Shown here piece after piece: positions 36,301 to 44,285 of a DNA stretch of 64,000 bases. The notes under the pieces were generated by a model, which did not search any database, was not told the DNA's origin, and was given only the letters and a program-made list of their open reading frames with translations. Every line of letters starts with the position of its first letter. The first letter of the stretch is position 1. Origin of the DNA: Plazaster borealis (lineage: Eukaryota > Echinodermata > Asteroidea > Forcipulatida > Labidiasteridae); the NCBI GenBank assembly GCA_021014325.1, contig CM037462.1, positions 9,034,501-9,098,500 on the forward strand. Direction: 5' to 3'. The position numbers and the translations under genes were made by a program.

Positions 36301-36914
36301 CACATGTAATTGTAATATATTACTATTCTAATGTATACAAAAAGGACCAGGCACTAAGTTTGAATTGAACTATTACAAAGTGTCTCAATCATGAATAAAT
36401 AAGCAATTTTCAGGTCTACGGTGGTCTTGACGATGCTACTCTCGGTCTCGCTAAATTCAATAATTTTGGGGCATGATGAATCACTGCATGAGTTCCAGGC
36501 CCAGGCCCAGGGGTTGGAGGGAGGGGGGGAGTCTAATTTCAATAACTAGCGTTTTACTTAACTAGCAAATCCTCAAGAGGAATATCTCAAAAAAATAAAA
36601 ATAAAATCCGACATCCATTAAAATATCTTTTTAAAAATCCCGTAAAGTGGCAGTCGGATAGTTAGGGATTCTTTTCTTTTTCTCACGAAATAGATGCAAT
36701 TAATTTTGTAACCCACTTCGTTCGATCGCGGACGACCAGGGGTTCAGAAGAGCCTACTGACTGAGTGTTACGATCACCAATATTAACTAAGTGCTATGCC
36801 TACATAACATACATCTTGTCCTTGTTTCCAATCAGTAAAGGAAATTTCACCATTCAAGTATCTCATTAATTCATCTCGATCAAGTGGCATTTGTTTATCT
36901 GTGTTTCCTTCCAT
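18355..36914 (-). CDS. GTF3C3: General transcription factor 3C polypeptide 3 (TFIIIC TPR subunit), complete
   Basis: Subunit of TFIIIC, which recruits RNA polymerase III to tRNA-type promoters (role by homology). Exons in transcript order: 36813-36914, 35614-35875, 35197-35310, 34128-34396, 32768-32882, 30961-31157, 30250-30337, 29053-29209, 28358-28460, 27134-27218, 26678-26727, 26297-26477, 24492-24641, 23173-23348, 22792-22878, 22122-22220, 21212-21415, 20003-20090, 18355-18527. Phases close and the total is 2700 nt, 899 residues (human about 886). The start is the first in-frame ATG, with A at -3 and G at +4. Residues 1-34 match the family N-terminus (DELMRYLNGEISFTDW). Residues 35-121 are very acidic; GRP-centred AT-hook-like motifs lie near 125-129 and 142-146; TPRs follow from about 180. 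Family-typical blocks include MIYEDKQDMEKSLQ, LNPSDSEEW, MGDLYLDVAEAYID, TRHHRFCLRL and NGHNAMVSGSFK. Introns carry SINEs and a 14-bp minisatellite. Confidence 0.96.
18703..19269. mobile_element. Inverted-repeat element with G+C-rich arms in GTF3C3 intron 18
   Basis: TTATACACCAATCCGGGCGC at 18703 pairs with GCGCCCGGATTGGTGTATAA-type sequence ending at 19269. Imperfect pairing continues inwards for about 90 bp (TGCGGTGT / ACACCGCAGCA, CTAGTTTTGTGCACAAAGAC / GTCTTTGTGCATAATCTAG). Arms are G+C-rich, the loop A+T-rich. Non-coding. Confidence 0.75.
20626..21172. mobile_element. Inverted-repeat element, CAGGCATGAGAAT ends
   Basis: CAGGCATGAGAAT at the left and ATTCTCATGCCTG at the right are perfect 13-bp inverted repeats, with further paired pieces inside (AAACCGGAA / TTCCAGTTTAAACCGG). 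Flanks CTATTGT and TTATTGT agree in six of seven bases, a possible target duplication. It is non-coding and lies in GTF3C3 intron 17, ending 40 bp from exon 17. Confidence 0.75.
21535..21950 (-). pseudogene. 3' fragment of a non-LTR (CR1/L2-type) reverse transcriptase
   Basis: The - strand frame 21609-21938 includes LHWLPIQQRISFKVLLMVYK and HGIAPHYLCELL, a combination characteristic of the C-terminal end of CR1/L2-like LINE polymerases. The 5' part is missing, as usual for truncated LINE insertions. An A+T-rich simple stretch (TTATTATT on the - strand) at 21555-21590 is the probable tail. In GTF3C3 intron 16. Confidence 0.75.
22063..22090. repeat. Poly-G tract
   Basis: GGGGGTTCCGGGGGGCGGGG followed by a run of G, only about 30 bp from the donor side of GTF3C3 exon 16. 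On the transcribed strand it is a C-run. Confidence 0.8.
22295..22460. repeat. Dispersed repeat (relative of 3480-3600 and 50255-50370)
   Basis: Shares GGAAATTGCCTCCGTTGCTC, GTGCCCCTTGAAACTTTCC and GAGGTGCCCTATACAAAGGA style landmarks with the other two copies. Next to it, 22490-22535 is a short tandem duplication of CAACGATGTTGCATGCCACG. Confidence 0.55.
23630..23715 (+). repeat. tRNA-like SINE head
   Basis: TAGCTCGGTTGGTGAGCTCT is box A-like and GGTCGCAGATTCAAGTCCTG is box B-like, followed by T-rich sequence. Probably an old tRNA-derived SINE. It does not form a clean cloverleaf, so I do not call a tRNA gene. In GTF3C3 intron 13. Confidence 0.5.
24709..25564. mobile_element. Element with long (about 150 bp) terminal inverted repeats
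   Basis: Left TTTAAAGATGGGCTATAACG and right GCCATTAAAGCCCATCTTTAA start arms that stay complementary for about 150 bp (CCAATAGATAGAGTCCTCATG against the reverse complement at 25490-25515; CATTCTATTCGATGCACTT against 25420-25440). The centre contains GACGATGACTAGAGCAAGC and TAGTCGAAACGTTGAGACC. TTAA is present at both ends. A solitary arm fragment lies at 7120-7200. In GTF3C3 intron 12. Confidence 0.8.
25640..26110 (-). repeat. Dispersed repeat, inverse of 12877-13145; related piece at 56290-56450
   Basis: Contains ATTGCCGGTGTTTACACACG, GGACCCCACAATTGAATTCT and CAATAGCAGGACACCACAAA. Internal near-duplications (GTCCACGGTTGCTATCACAA and GTCCACAGTTGCTATCACAA) show partial tandem structure. 56290-56450 shares CCCCAGTTGG...TGGTTGAAGG and GCAGGTGTTTACACACTTG. 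Confidence 0.65.
26815..26890 (-). repeat. tRNA-like SINE head (reverse)
   Basis: On the - strand TGGCTTAGGTGGCTAGTGCG (box A-like) is followed by GGTTCGAATCCCAGCTTAAG (box B). No complete cloverleaf or tail was found. Lies between GTF3C3 exons 10 and 11. Confidence 0.55.
27941..28303 (+). mobile_element. tRNA-derived SINE, copy 1 (near-intact)
   Basis: The head has box A (TGGCCGAGCGG) and box B (GGTTCGAATCC) with a tRNA-Leu-like long variable arm. The body runs CTTGAGCAAGACACTGAAC, CACCCAGGTGTATAAATGGG, CTCCCCAGGGAGCTGAGAAA and AATGCGCTATATAAGAAC, and it ends in a TTATT-type simple tail. Very similar to 47423-47776. It is antisense in GTF3C3 intron 9. Confidence 0.9.
30385..30612 (-). repeat. 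117-bp satellite, two units
   Basis: Contains CACAGTCAACCCTCCCTCTG, TGACCATTCAATATC and GATATCATGTGGTTAATGCA. In GTF3C3 intron 6, same orientation as the 12-kb array. The frame encoding GRVDCVLCTC is satellite, not protein. Confidence 0.8.
30792..30842. repeat. TTA/TAA microsatellite
   Basis: About 16 TTA trinucleotides with one interruption (TATAATTA), about 120 bp downstream (in transcript sense) of GTF3C3 exon 6. Confidence 0.95.
31669..32039. mobile_element. TTAAAG-ended MITE, well-preserved copy
   Basis: TTAAAGGCACTGTACACGTT at the left and AACGTGTTCAGTGCCTTTAA at the right. Internal landmarks are GAGAGCTGTTGATAGTATAA, CTCTGAAGTAACGTAG, GAAAGCACACAAAT and GGGATACACCAAGTGAGAAC. It abuts a reversed SINE fragment (32038-32137). 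In GTF3C3 intron 5. Confidence 0.88.
32038..32137 (-). mobile_element. tRNA-derived SINE, 5' head only
   Basis: Reverse complement of the SINE head: GGCCGAGCGG lies near 32120 and box B (GGTTCGAGTCCCGG) near 32055. It stops exactly at the TTAA edge of the neighbouring MITE, so one insertion has probably truncated the other. Confidence 0.75.
32328..32660 (+). mobile_element. tRNA-derived SINE, diverged copy
   Basis: Contains TTGGCCGACCGGTCTAGTGC (box A region), GGGTTTGATCCGCGG (box B region), CAGCAAGGCACTAAACC, CTCTCCAGGGAGTTGAGAAA and CCCAATGAACAGGG in SINE order, ending near a short TTATTATT tract. Confidence 0.8.
32928..33826 (+). repeat. 14-bp minisatellite, about 900 bp, in GTF3C3 intron 4
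   Basis: Roughly 60 variants of the unit GGGAACTCAACTCT, with recurring sub-variants (CTGATGGAAACT, GGGACCTGAACTCT, GGATTTCAACTCT). It begins about 45 bp from the acceptor of exon 5. The + strand is strongly depleted in runs of T and enriched in CTC/GGG triplets; on the transcript it is read as CCCAGAGTTGAGTT. There is no stop in some frames, but it is not a gene. Confidence 0.95.
34581..34983. mobile_element. TTAAAG-ended MITE, second family
   Basis: TTAAAGGGATTGTATACGTT and AACGTATACAGACCCTTTAA are inverted ends; TTTGGTAATT / ATTACCAAA extends the arms. The interior includes GGTGGTAGCGTTTTTGAGAT and the palindromic TCTGAGAAACGTTACTG / CAGTAACGCTTCTCAGA. In GTF3C3 intron 3. Confidence 0.85.
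35358..35585 (+). repeat. 117-bp satellite, two units, abutting GTF3C3 exon 2
   Basis: Contains ACCACAGTGGATGATAATTG, GTCAGACAGTAGGAGGGTTG and CAACAGTGGATGATGTTGAA. The array ends about 30 bp from the donor site of exon 2 and begins about 48 bp from the exon 3 acceptor, so it fills the intron. Confidence 0.8.
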
Positions 36915-37230
36915 GTTGACGTTGGGAACTTCACATGTTGACCCTAAAGTTGAACTCAAGCGCAGTGCGAGCCATGCGCGCGCACACACCACACAAACAA
37001 ATTGAGCACTAAATTTTGTGCGACGAAGTTTTTAACTTTTGTCAACGACCGTCATTCAAATCAATATGCGCCCTCTTTATTACAGCTACACAGGTCACGG
37101 CGTCAGCAGCCGGGGAGGGGGGGGGGGGGGGATGGGACTACCGAGTGGGAAGCTCTGCTCTGATGATTCTGCTAATGTGTTTGTTAGGCCTACTATTTGT
37201 TTAGGCTGCTGCAAAAAGCCTGTGCTGAGA
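36915..37230 (-). promoter_or_regulatory. Probable GTF3C3 5' UTR and promoter region
   Basis: Directly upstream of the start codon. No in-frame ATG occurs between the ATG at 36914 and the upstream stop. The stretch contains a CpG-rich piece (GCCATGCGCGCGCACACACC) and a G-run at 37116-37130. I see no clear TATA box or initiator. Placement is by position only. Confidence 0.4.
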
Positions 37231-37700
37231 ATAAGAGCTTAGGGCCTGAAGAAATGTTTTATTTGCACAAATATTTGCTGAGAACAAGAGCTTATAGAAA
37301 GTTTGTATTTAAATAAAAACTTTTTTTATGTAAAGCTCTTGTACTCAGCATGCTCAGGTAGCATACAGAATAATGTTTGCAGTGGCCCAATTGGAAAAGG
37401 TTTCTGCAATTTCGTCATGAATGATCGACTGGGCCTCTGCAAAATTCTGTGTTGAGAACAAGAGCTTGACTAAGTTTTTATATTCAACAAGGGTTTTATG
37501 ACCTGAAATTTCGTCATGTAAGACCATCATCATGGAGCTCCATGCCATTATAGAGCAAGGACAGAGAATCCCGTTGCTCTATTGTATGACCAACTGGGCC
37601 AACGCAACATTCTTTGCTGAGAACGGAAGAGCTTAACAGAAAGTTTTATCTAAAAGGGTTTTTATAACCTGAAATTCCATCATGAATGACCATTTCCTTC
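37215..37700 (+). repeat. Imperfect tandem repeat with GCTGAGAACAAGAGCTTA landmark
   Basis: TTGCTGAGAACAAGAGCTTA (about 37271), GTTGAGAACAAGAGCTTGAC (about 37452) and GCTGAGAACGGAAGAGCTTA (about 37615) recur. Matching neighbours are AGAAAGTTTGTATTTAAA / AAAGTTTTATCTAAAAGGGT and GACCTGAAATTTCGTCATG / ACCTGAAATTCCATCATGAA. Roughly 165 bp period, immediately upstream of GTF3C3. Confidence 0.65.
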
Positions 37701-37742
37701 ACTACAAAAAAATAGAAAGGCACTTGTCTTGTAACTCATTGC

Positions 37743-38128
37743 TAAAAGGCACTGGATACGTTTGGTAATTACTCATGTAGGCCTATTAGCATAAAAATCT
37801 TACTTGGTAACGACCAACGGAGAGCTGTTGATTACTAATAGTATACAACATTGTGAGAAACGACTCCCTCTGAAGTAACGTAGTTTTTGAGAAAGAGGTA
37901 ATTTATCACTAAAATATTTGACTCTGAAAAAGACTGCAGGCATCTGAAAGCACACACATTTGTAAAACACGGGTGTTTTTTCGCTCTCTTATTTTCTTGC
38001 AACTCACGATGACAATTGAGTCCAAATTTTCACAGGTTTGTTATTTTATGCATGATGTTGGGATACACCAAGTGAGCTCCCCCTAGTGGTTCTTGACAAT
38101 TACCAAACGTGTCCATCAGTGCCTTTAA
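37743..38128. mobile_element. TTAAAG-ended MITE, copy upstream of GTF3C3
   Basis: Left CTAAAAGGCACTGGATACGT, right ACGTGTCCATCAGTGCCTTTAA-type end. The interior keeps GAGAGCTGTTGATTACTAAT, CTCTGAAGTAACGTAG and GGGATACACCAAGTGAGCTC. Small insertions compared with 31669-32039. Confidence 0.85.
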
Positions 38129-38308
38129 AGAGGAGGGGAAAGTAATGTCAAGTGATGTACTCATTTTCCAAAAGCGGATGCCCCCTAAATAAGAATTTTA
38201 AAAGTCCCCCAAAAATCAAAAAAAGAAGGAGAAAAAGTCTACCTAAAATTTAGAAAAATGGTGCGCATAAAAAAAAACAAGCGCAAATATGGACCATGGC
38301 TTGAATTG

Positions 38309-38385
38309 GATTCAATTCAATTCAATTCAATTCAATTCAATTCAATTCAATTCAATTCAATTCAACTCGGTTCAATTCGATTCAA
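38309..38385 (+). repeat. TTCAA pentanucleotide microsatellite
   Basis: About 15 copies of ATTCA/TTCAA in tandem with a few substitutions at the right end (CAACTCGGTTCAATTCG). Confidence 0.95.
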
Positions 38386-38758
38386 TTCTACACAGTTTTA
38401 TAAACGTATAAGGAAGATGTAAACAGTTGCAGTTGTTTTTAGCAGAAATATAGCAGGTTTACAGTATGTATGCACATAATTCAATTGACATTAAAGGAAC
38501 ACGTTGCCTTAAAATCTCAAGAAATTTTGCTGTTTGGAAGTGTTCCATATCCTTATTAAGAGTTGTATGTGTTATAATTAGTGAATGGTGATTAAAAAAC
38601 AACAACATTGCCATCTGACCCCGAGATCTGCCCCGCGAAACGTATACGTATTTCCAGCCGTAAATACCACCGTCCATGTAATGGGCAAAATGCGCGACGA
38701 ACAGTCGTTACGCTAGTGCCGTAGTCAGGGGCCTGGTAAACCAGTCAGATCTCCGAAT

Positions 38759-40168
38759 ACCAGTCATCTCGCCCCCCAGCAAAGTCGCCCACTACATAGT
38801 CGCCCCCAGCAAAGTCGCCCACGACAAAGTCGCCCCCTCACTTACAAAGTCGCCCCCTGTCAAAGTCGCCCCTCACAAAGTCGCCCCCTGACAGAGTCGC
38901 CCAAGTCGCCCCCCTGACACAGTCGCCTCCCTACAAAGTCGCCCAAGAGAGAAAAGTGGGGGCGCCCTTTGTTAACGGTTTAGATTCAACCATTGGAGAT
39001 TCCTTGGCGAATGCTTTGTCTTGATATTTTTAATCAATTTGTCTGTTTATAATGTTTAGTGATTTTGTCTGTAGGCCTACTGTTTGAATCAACAACAAAA
39101 AAATCAAACACTTTCGATCTCTGGCTGTGCTCCGTGGTCATAATGGGTTGATGTGGCTGGCTGCCAAGGCGCCCTTGCATGCCTGCTTCTAGCTGCCAGT
39201 AAGGATGATTAGCCTCCCAAATTATTATTATTATATTATTAAAGAAATCAAAAACATCACTGATCGACTTAATATTCATAGCTTTTTACACTGTAGATTA
39301 CCAGTATCTCTCTTTTACCAAGTTTGTATTTTAAAATGCACATATGAGCTTTTATAGTTTTAATTAGCTCTCATGTTTTGTATACCGTAAGCCATGTTTT
39401 ATTAATGTCCATAATGTCCTTTATAATGTCTGTTTCTTAAATTGTGGCACCAGGAGATTAACTTAATAGTAATTTAGTTTACTTGTTTTGAAATCCATCA
39501 GGGTGCTACTTTTTCCCCTCTCCTATGTGTATTTTTATGTTTTATGTATCGTTCTTATTTTTGTACTTTGCATTTTTACCTGTGAAATTAATAAATGAAA
39601 TAAATGAAATGAAAAACATCAGTGATCGACTTAGTATTTTTATTAAAGTAGGCAACTGTCAACTTATCACAACAATAACACTTCACGAACTTCAAATAAT
39701 GTATCAAAACACATCAGAATAGAGTTAACCTAATTTTATTCAATTAAACTACATATAGACTTATAACAATACGGTAAAACCATGGAGGTAGAAATAGAGT
39801 AAAACTGAGATGCATGTAACTTGAATTTGATTATGTAACAATATTAAACACGCTCAAACCCGTCGTGCACGCTCAAAATCCCGTAGCATTTCTCAAAATC
39901 GCCGCCTTCATAACAGATCTATCTACATTTCGTGTTCCCCTAATGCTAATAAATTGTTTCAAAATATAAAAGCGCCCTCACTTTTGTGATATGGCTTTCG
40001 CTCAACCATACACTGGGCGACTTTGTTCGACTGTGCCGGGGGCGACTTTGTCGGGGGGCGACTCTGTCCGGGGGCGACTCTGTGAGGGGCGACTTTGACA
40101 GGGGCGACTTTGTAAGTGAGGGGGCGACTTTGTAGTGGGCGACTTTGCTGGGGGGCGAGATGACTGGT
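38759..40168. mobile_element. Element whose inverted-repeat arms are tandem AAAGTCGCCCC arrays
   Basis: ACCAGTCATCTCGCCCCCCA at 38759 is perfectly repeated in reverse ending at 40168. The arms continue as about 12-14 bp units of CAAAGTCGCCCC(C) with spacers (CTCACTTA, CTGTC, CTGACA) for about 190 bp on the left and 155 bp on the right. Flanks CTCCGAAT and TTCCGGAT agree in six of eight bases, a possible 8-bp target duplication. The centre (38960-40010) is A+T-rich and non-coding, with a TTATTATTATATTATT stretch and duplicated ACATCA(C/G)TGATCGACTTA pieces. Confidence 0.75.
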
Positions 40169-40324
40169 TTCCGGATCTCCTTGCTCTATGGTCAGATGAA
40201 AACCGGGTAATAATCTCATTTTCTACCTCGCTCGCAACTTGTAAACCGAGCTAAAGCTAGCTCAGTATTGGGTCCGAAATATCCAGCCGCGTATTTGCGG
40301 AACGGCCAGCCGCATATTCAGAAC

Positions 40325-40400
40325 ATTAGAACACATGCAGTACAGGGAGGAGACACACTATCACATTTGGTTCACCTCCCTGTACTGCATGTGTTCTAAT
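40325..40400. repeat. Perfect hairpin, 26-bp arms
   Basis: ATTAGAACACATGCAGTACA... at 40325-40350 is exactly inverted at 40375-40400, with a 24-bp loop. Around it, GTATTGGGTCCG...CAGCCG and CGGCTGGC...GGGCCCAATACTG add an outer, less perfect stem (about 40265-40435). Confidence 0.9.
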
Positions 40401-40561
40401 CGCCGGCTGGCTATATCGGGCCCAATACTGTGCTAGATTCAGCTCGGTGTTGGATATTTATTGGAATACAATAAACAGATGGTAATCGTAACATTTTTAA
40501 TAAAATAATTGCTCAGTCGTAGTTCAACAGCTGCGACTGGAAATAAGACTAATAGAATTTG

Positions 40562-40607
40562 TCCGCCATTTATGGGAGTCAAAATCTTGACTCCCATAAA
40601 TGGCGGA
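40562..40607. repeat. Perfect hairpin, 21-bp arms and 4-bp loop
   Basis: TCCGCCATTTATGGGAGTCA(A) and its exact reverse complement are separated by AATC. A structure this tight would favour cruciform extrusion. Confidence 0.93.
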
Positions 40608-41132
40608 GTGTTTTGTTTCGCGAAAGTGAGCAAAAGCGAAGCATTTCTAAGGCACGTTTGTGTGGATAATTATATTCTACTTTTTAAACATCTTTCCGAC
40701 CGTGCTCATTATACATCAAACGCTTGTTATAGCCCAAAAGTGCCCAACAGCGCCCAACCCGAAGGCAACGTGTCCCTTTAAGAGCATGAGAAATGACCGT
40801 TAACAAAAAGAAAAACATTACAATTATGATTAGGCCTATAGCTCGCTCAGTTTTATGGGCCTATATAAAATGTTAAATACCCAAAATGTTAAACTCTAAA
40901 GAGTTGTTTGCTTGTATTTGTTTGTTTATTTGATTGTTGTTTGTATTTGTTTATTTGTTTGTTATCGGTCTTTTGTCTTCGATAGTTCGAAGGGAAAGTG
41001 AGCGCGCGATTGATTGTGGATGCCAAAGACCGATCGATGACTTGAACGGCGTTTATGCAGTTTTGGCGTCCCATGCTTTGCCGTTTCAACCACTGATCCA
41101 CCGCGCACGCGGCGCCGACAAGAAATGACATG

Positions 41133-41621
41133 ACAAAAAAGCATTAATTTGCATTGTGCTTCCCCGGATCGTGGTGAACCGGACCTGAGTACGGCAGGCT
41201 CTCCACCCGCCCTTCCTTGGATTACTTGGAGTTCATTTGTAAATTGTAAGTATAATAAAAGAGCAATCATTGTATTTGTATAACAAATCGAAGGTTTCCC
41301 TGAATCTCAATAACATTTCTGAATATATTTGTCCGTTATCTGCTGAAAGAAAGCCCTCAAAATGACTTAGAGAGTGGCGACATCTGATCATACCAGCTCG
41401 TGGATCTCGGATATTTTTATTTGTGGCAGCCAGCCGCACGCTGGACCCTTTAGAAGCGGAGCTCGAGGGAGGGAGTCCAGGGACTATATCCTCATCATGT
41501 GACCAGTTTCCACGGGTGTCCGTGGGTTTTTTCTTTGTTTTGAAAAAAGAGTAAACAAATGCAATGTATCAGCTGATGTCCTAATTACTTTCCTTGGTTT
41601 ATTGAAAACAATATTAGTATT
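41133..41621. other. No gene seen
   Basis: A single-copy-looking stretch with no exon, repeat family or strong structure recognised. Confidence 0.35.
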
Positions 41622-41832
41622 CAGGCGCGGATCCAGGGGGGGCGTGGGGGGCGCACGCCCCCCATTTTCAAATAAAAAAAAAAAAAAAAAAAAAGAGAGA
41701 AAAGAAAAAAAGAGGGAGAGAGAGAGAGAAGGGGAGGGAGAAGTGGCGCAACAAACTTCATTTATCATTTTGCTGCTTGGTATATTTTCACGCCCCCCCC
41801 CCCCCGTTTGGAAAATCCTGGATCCGCCCCTG
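41622..41832. mobile_element. Foldback MITE with GGATCC arms and GTATT target duplication
   Basis: CAGGCGCGGATCCAGG at the left and CCTGGATCCGCCCCTG at the right are inverted repeats. GTATT occurs directly before (41617-41621) and after (41833-41837). The centre has an A-run followed by GA-rich sequence and C/G runs. The frames across it are low-complexity artefacts. Confidence 0.85.
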
Positions 41833-41837
41833 GTATT

Positions 41838-42599
41838 AACCTTTTCGTTACCGAATTGCTTGGATAAACAACGGCTGGTGACCGCACTGTTTGTGTTGAC
41901 CACTCAAGGGTGAAACGCACATTCTTTCTTACACAACAGAAAGCTTTCGTTCAAAGGCCATTTTTACAAACTCCATTATCTCCTTGAAGATATTGTTTTA
42001 CAGCAAAATAAGTAATACACAAGTTCTTACTTATTGAATTGCCTTTCATATAATCACAAAATCTTTGAGATCGGTTAATAAATGTCAAAGTTCTTTGTCT
42101 TTCTTTCATGTCTTCTCTCACTCAGTGTGATCTGTAATCTCAAACACTTGTTCTCTCTTTCCAATGCAATGATGGTAGCTTAGGTTATTAACATATAAAA
42201 AAACTACAGCTTTATTACAAATGGCCTGTTATCTGTACATGTTCTGTGGGATAAGAAAATTTTATAATTTGTACGTGACTGTTTCCTCCTAAAAAATAAT
42301 TTATAATTAATAAAATGACAGCATTTTGTATCAACTCTCCTTTTCTGACAAATGAAGATATCAATCGATATTTGCTGTTTAATAGATGTGAAATTTGCAT
42401 CGGGGATAAAGAATATTATATTTGCTGTCATGTTGATTTCGGTGTTATGATATAATTTTTTCAAAAATATCATTTTGTCGAGTCAAAGTATTGTTGAACT
42501 CATGTAGGTGCTGAGGCACATTAATACGGTAAACTATCATATAAATTAGGCCTTCACTGTAAGGATTGTGTTCCTGAGAACTTTGCTACCTGTTTTAAA
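41838..42599. other. No gene seen
   Basis: A+T-rich sequence without recognised repeats. It precedes a LINE fragment and might include eroded LINE 5' sequence, but I see no coding similarity. Confidence 0.35.
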
Positions 42600-43220
42600 A
42601 AAAAAAATTAATCTACACTTTCCTCCGGACTTTTTCCTGATCATTTGAAGGAAGCATGTGTACTTCCTCTTTTAAAGAATCCAAACTTAGATCCCGAAAG
42701 CCTGTCTAGCTATCGCCCTATTTCCAACCTGAGATATATTTCTAAATTTGTTGAAAGAATTGCTGTTGATCAACTTCAAGCCCTTTTATGTGATAACAAT
42801 CTTCATGCAAAAATGCAGTCCAGCGGATTCTAGAGCTTTTCACAGTACCAAGACTCTCCTCTGCGTGCAAAATGACATCCTGCTAGCGCTAGATAATCAC
42901 CAAGAAGCAGTCTTGGTACTCATGGATTTGTCGCGTTCGACACTCTTGACCATTCTCATCTTTGCAACATCTCTCTTCTCGTTACGGGTTTTGTCACACA
43001 GGTTTCGTATTTGGAGAATCAAAATCAATCAGTTCTCATTGATAGTGTGAAATCTGACTGTCATTGCCTGTGGTGTGGTGTACCTGAGCAAGGTTTTGCA
43101 GCCGGACCCCTAATATTTATTTTGTTCGGTGCACCGCTGCAAGATCTCATAGCTGCTCATGGAATAAAAACTTCTTTAGTTCAACGAGTCCAAAACATTG
43201 CTGCTCGCCTCGCATCACAC
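42600..43220 (+). pseudogene. Broken non-LTR (CR1/L2-type) reverse transcriptase
   Basis: The frame from 42645 begins LKNPNLDPESLSSYRPISNL and ISKFVERIAVDQLQ, the start of a LINE RT domain. After a shift, FHSTKTLLCVQNDILLALDN and VLVLMDLSR continue the fold, including the LMDLS catalytic-strand remnant. A third frame holds GVPEQGFAAGPLIFILF, the canonical GVPQGS..GPLLF block in altered form, then QRVQNIAARLAS. Several frameshifts and an internal deletion make it inactive. Confidence 0.85.
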
Positions 43221-43329
43221 ACATCCTCGTTCTCAACATATAACACCTACAATCCCGGCCATATCTCGTTGGGCCCCCCTGCCCCCTTTCAATGTTGAAT
43301 CACATTGTTGCAAGGTCTTCTGCGTTCCA

Positions 43330-44087
43330 GTCAACATTGAGCGGGGGGGACGGGGGAGAGAATGTTTATTGTCAGACAGGGAATGGTAATTGTAACGTTA
43401 GGTACAGGTGGCCCAAGCATTTTGGCCGGGATTGTAGCTTACAATTTTGAGCCACAAGCCCTCCGGTTTTGTGGATTTTCCCCTCAAATTTGAGCCCTGC
43501 TTGTGTGTTGGTCAATGGAGAGGAGACTTCGTCTCTAGGGTTTGTTTACATTGTGCGCAACGAGTGACATAAAAGACCCCCACACGAAAACGAGGGCCTC
43601 ACAGACTGAAATGTTTTTGAATCCCTCTCTCTAAAACAACATTCCTTTCAAGGGAATTGTTTCTCAAAATGTTAGACATTGCTTCTTGCAAAGTAAGTTT
43701 TTATGGTCATTCATTTTTGGAGGTATACCCTTCCTTTGTAAAGGACTATGTTTTTTGGCAAATTAATTTACAAGATATTTTGTTTTGTTTAACCATACCC
43801 CATTTATCTTTTTTTTAAAGCCAGCTTTCAATCTCAAATTACCTACCGTACCTTATCAGTAGGGATACTGTATGTTAACTTATGATCTTTGGAAAATGAT
43901 AAAAATTCCCCCCCCCCACATAGAAATAACGTAAGCCCTAAATCCTGCTGCCTTTACAGTGCGTTTTTTACTTTTAGGTTTCCAGACACCATGCCAGACT
44001 ACAACATGCAAAAGGTCTCCTTCCCCCAAGAACCCAATTAATTACCCATCACCAAGCTTCCATCCCACTTTCTTCCACACTCCCCTT
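43330..44087. other. No gene seen; scraps of dispersed repeats
   Basis: 43440-43510 (GAGCCACAAGCCCTCCGG, TTTTCCCCTCAAATTTGAGC) resembles 51405-51465. 43630-43745 (TTCCTTTCAAGGGAATTG, GCAAAGTAAGTTTTTATGGTCA) resembles MITE interiors at 34900 and 47320. A C-run lies at 43908-43917. Confidence 0.4.
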
Positions 44088-44285
44088 GGCCCAATTTCAT
44101 AGAGCTGCTTGTACAGAAAATATTGCTTAACACTTTTATGCTTAGCAGAAATCAACAGGATACCAGTCAAAAATTGTATACGTGACATGGTATTTTGGCT
44201 GGTAACCTTAGTCTCGTAAGCATAATTCTTTTGAGCTTAGCTACTTTTTGTGCTTTAAAAGAAGCAACTCTATGAAATTGGGCCC
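44088..44285. mobile_element. GGGCCC-ended foldback MITE, copy 3
   Basis: GGCCCAATTTCATAGAGCTG and AACTCTATGAAATTGGGCCC form the ends. The interior has ATACCAGTCAAAAATTG, GGTATTTTGGCTGGTAACC and TTAGC motifs as in copies 1 and 2. Confidence 0.85.

Larger units (their letters stand above)
38491..40781. mobile_element. TTAAAGG-ended inverted-repeat element hosting another element
   Basis: TTAAAGGAACACGTTGCCTT at the left and AAGGCAACGTGTCCCTTTAA at the right agree in 19 of 20 positions when inverted. The 2.3-kb span contains the 1.4-kb element at 38759-40168, so the host would be about 880 bp. Its right part carries two strong hairpins. No coding frame. Confidence 0.7.

Noticed and set aside
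41602..41913. Lys/Glu-rich frame on the + strand and the antisense frame 41484-41903
   Set aside because: Both are read through the A-run, GA-run and C-run of the GGATCC foldback MITE.
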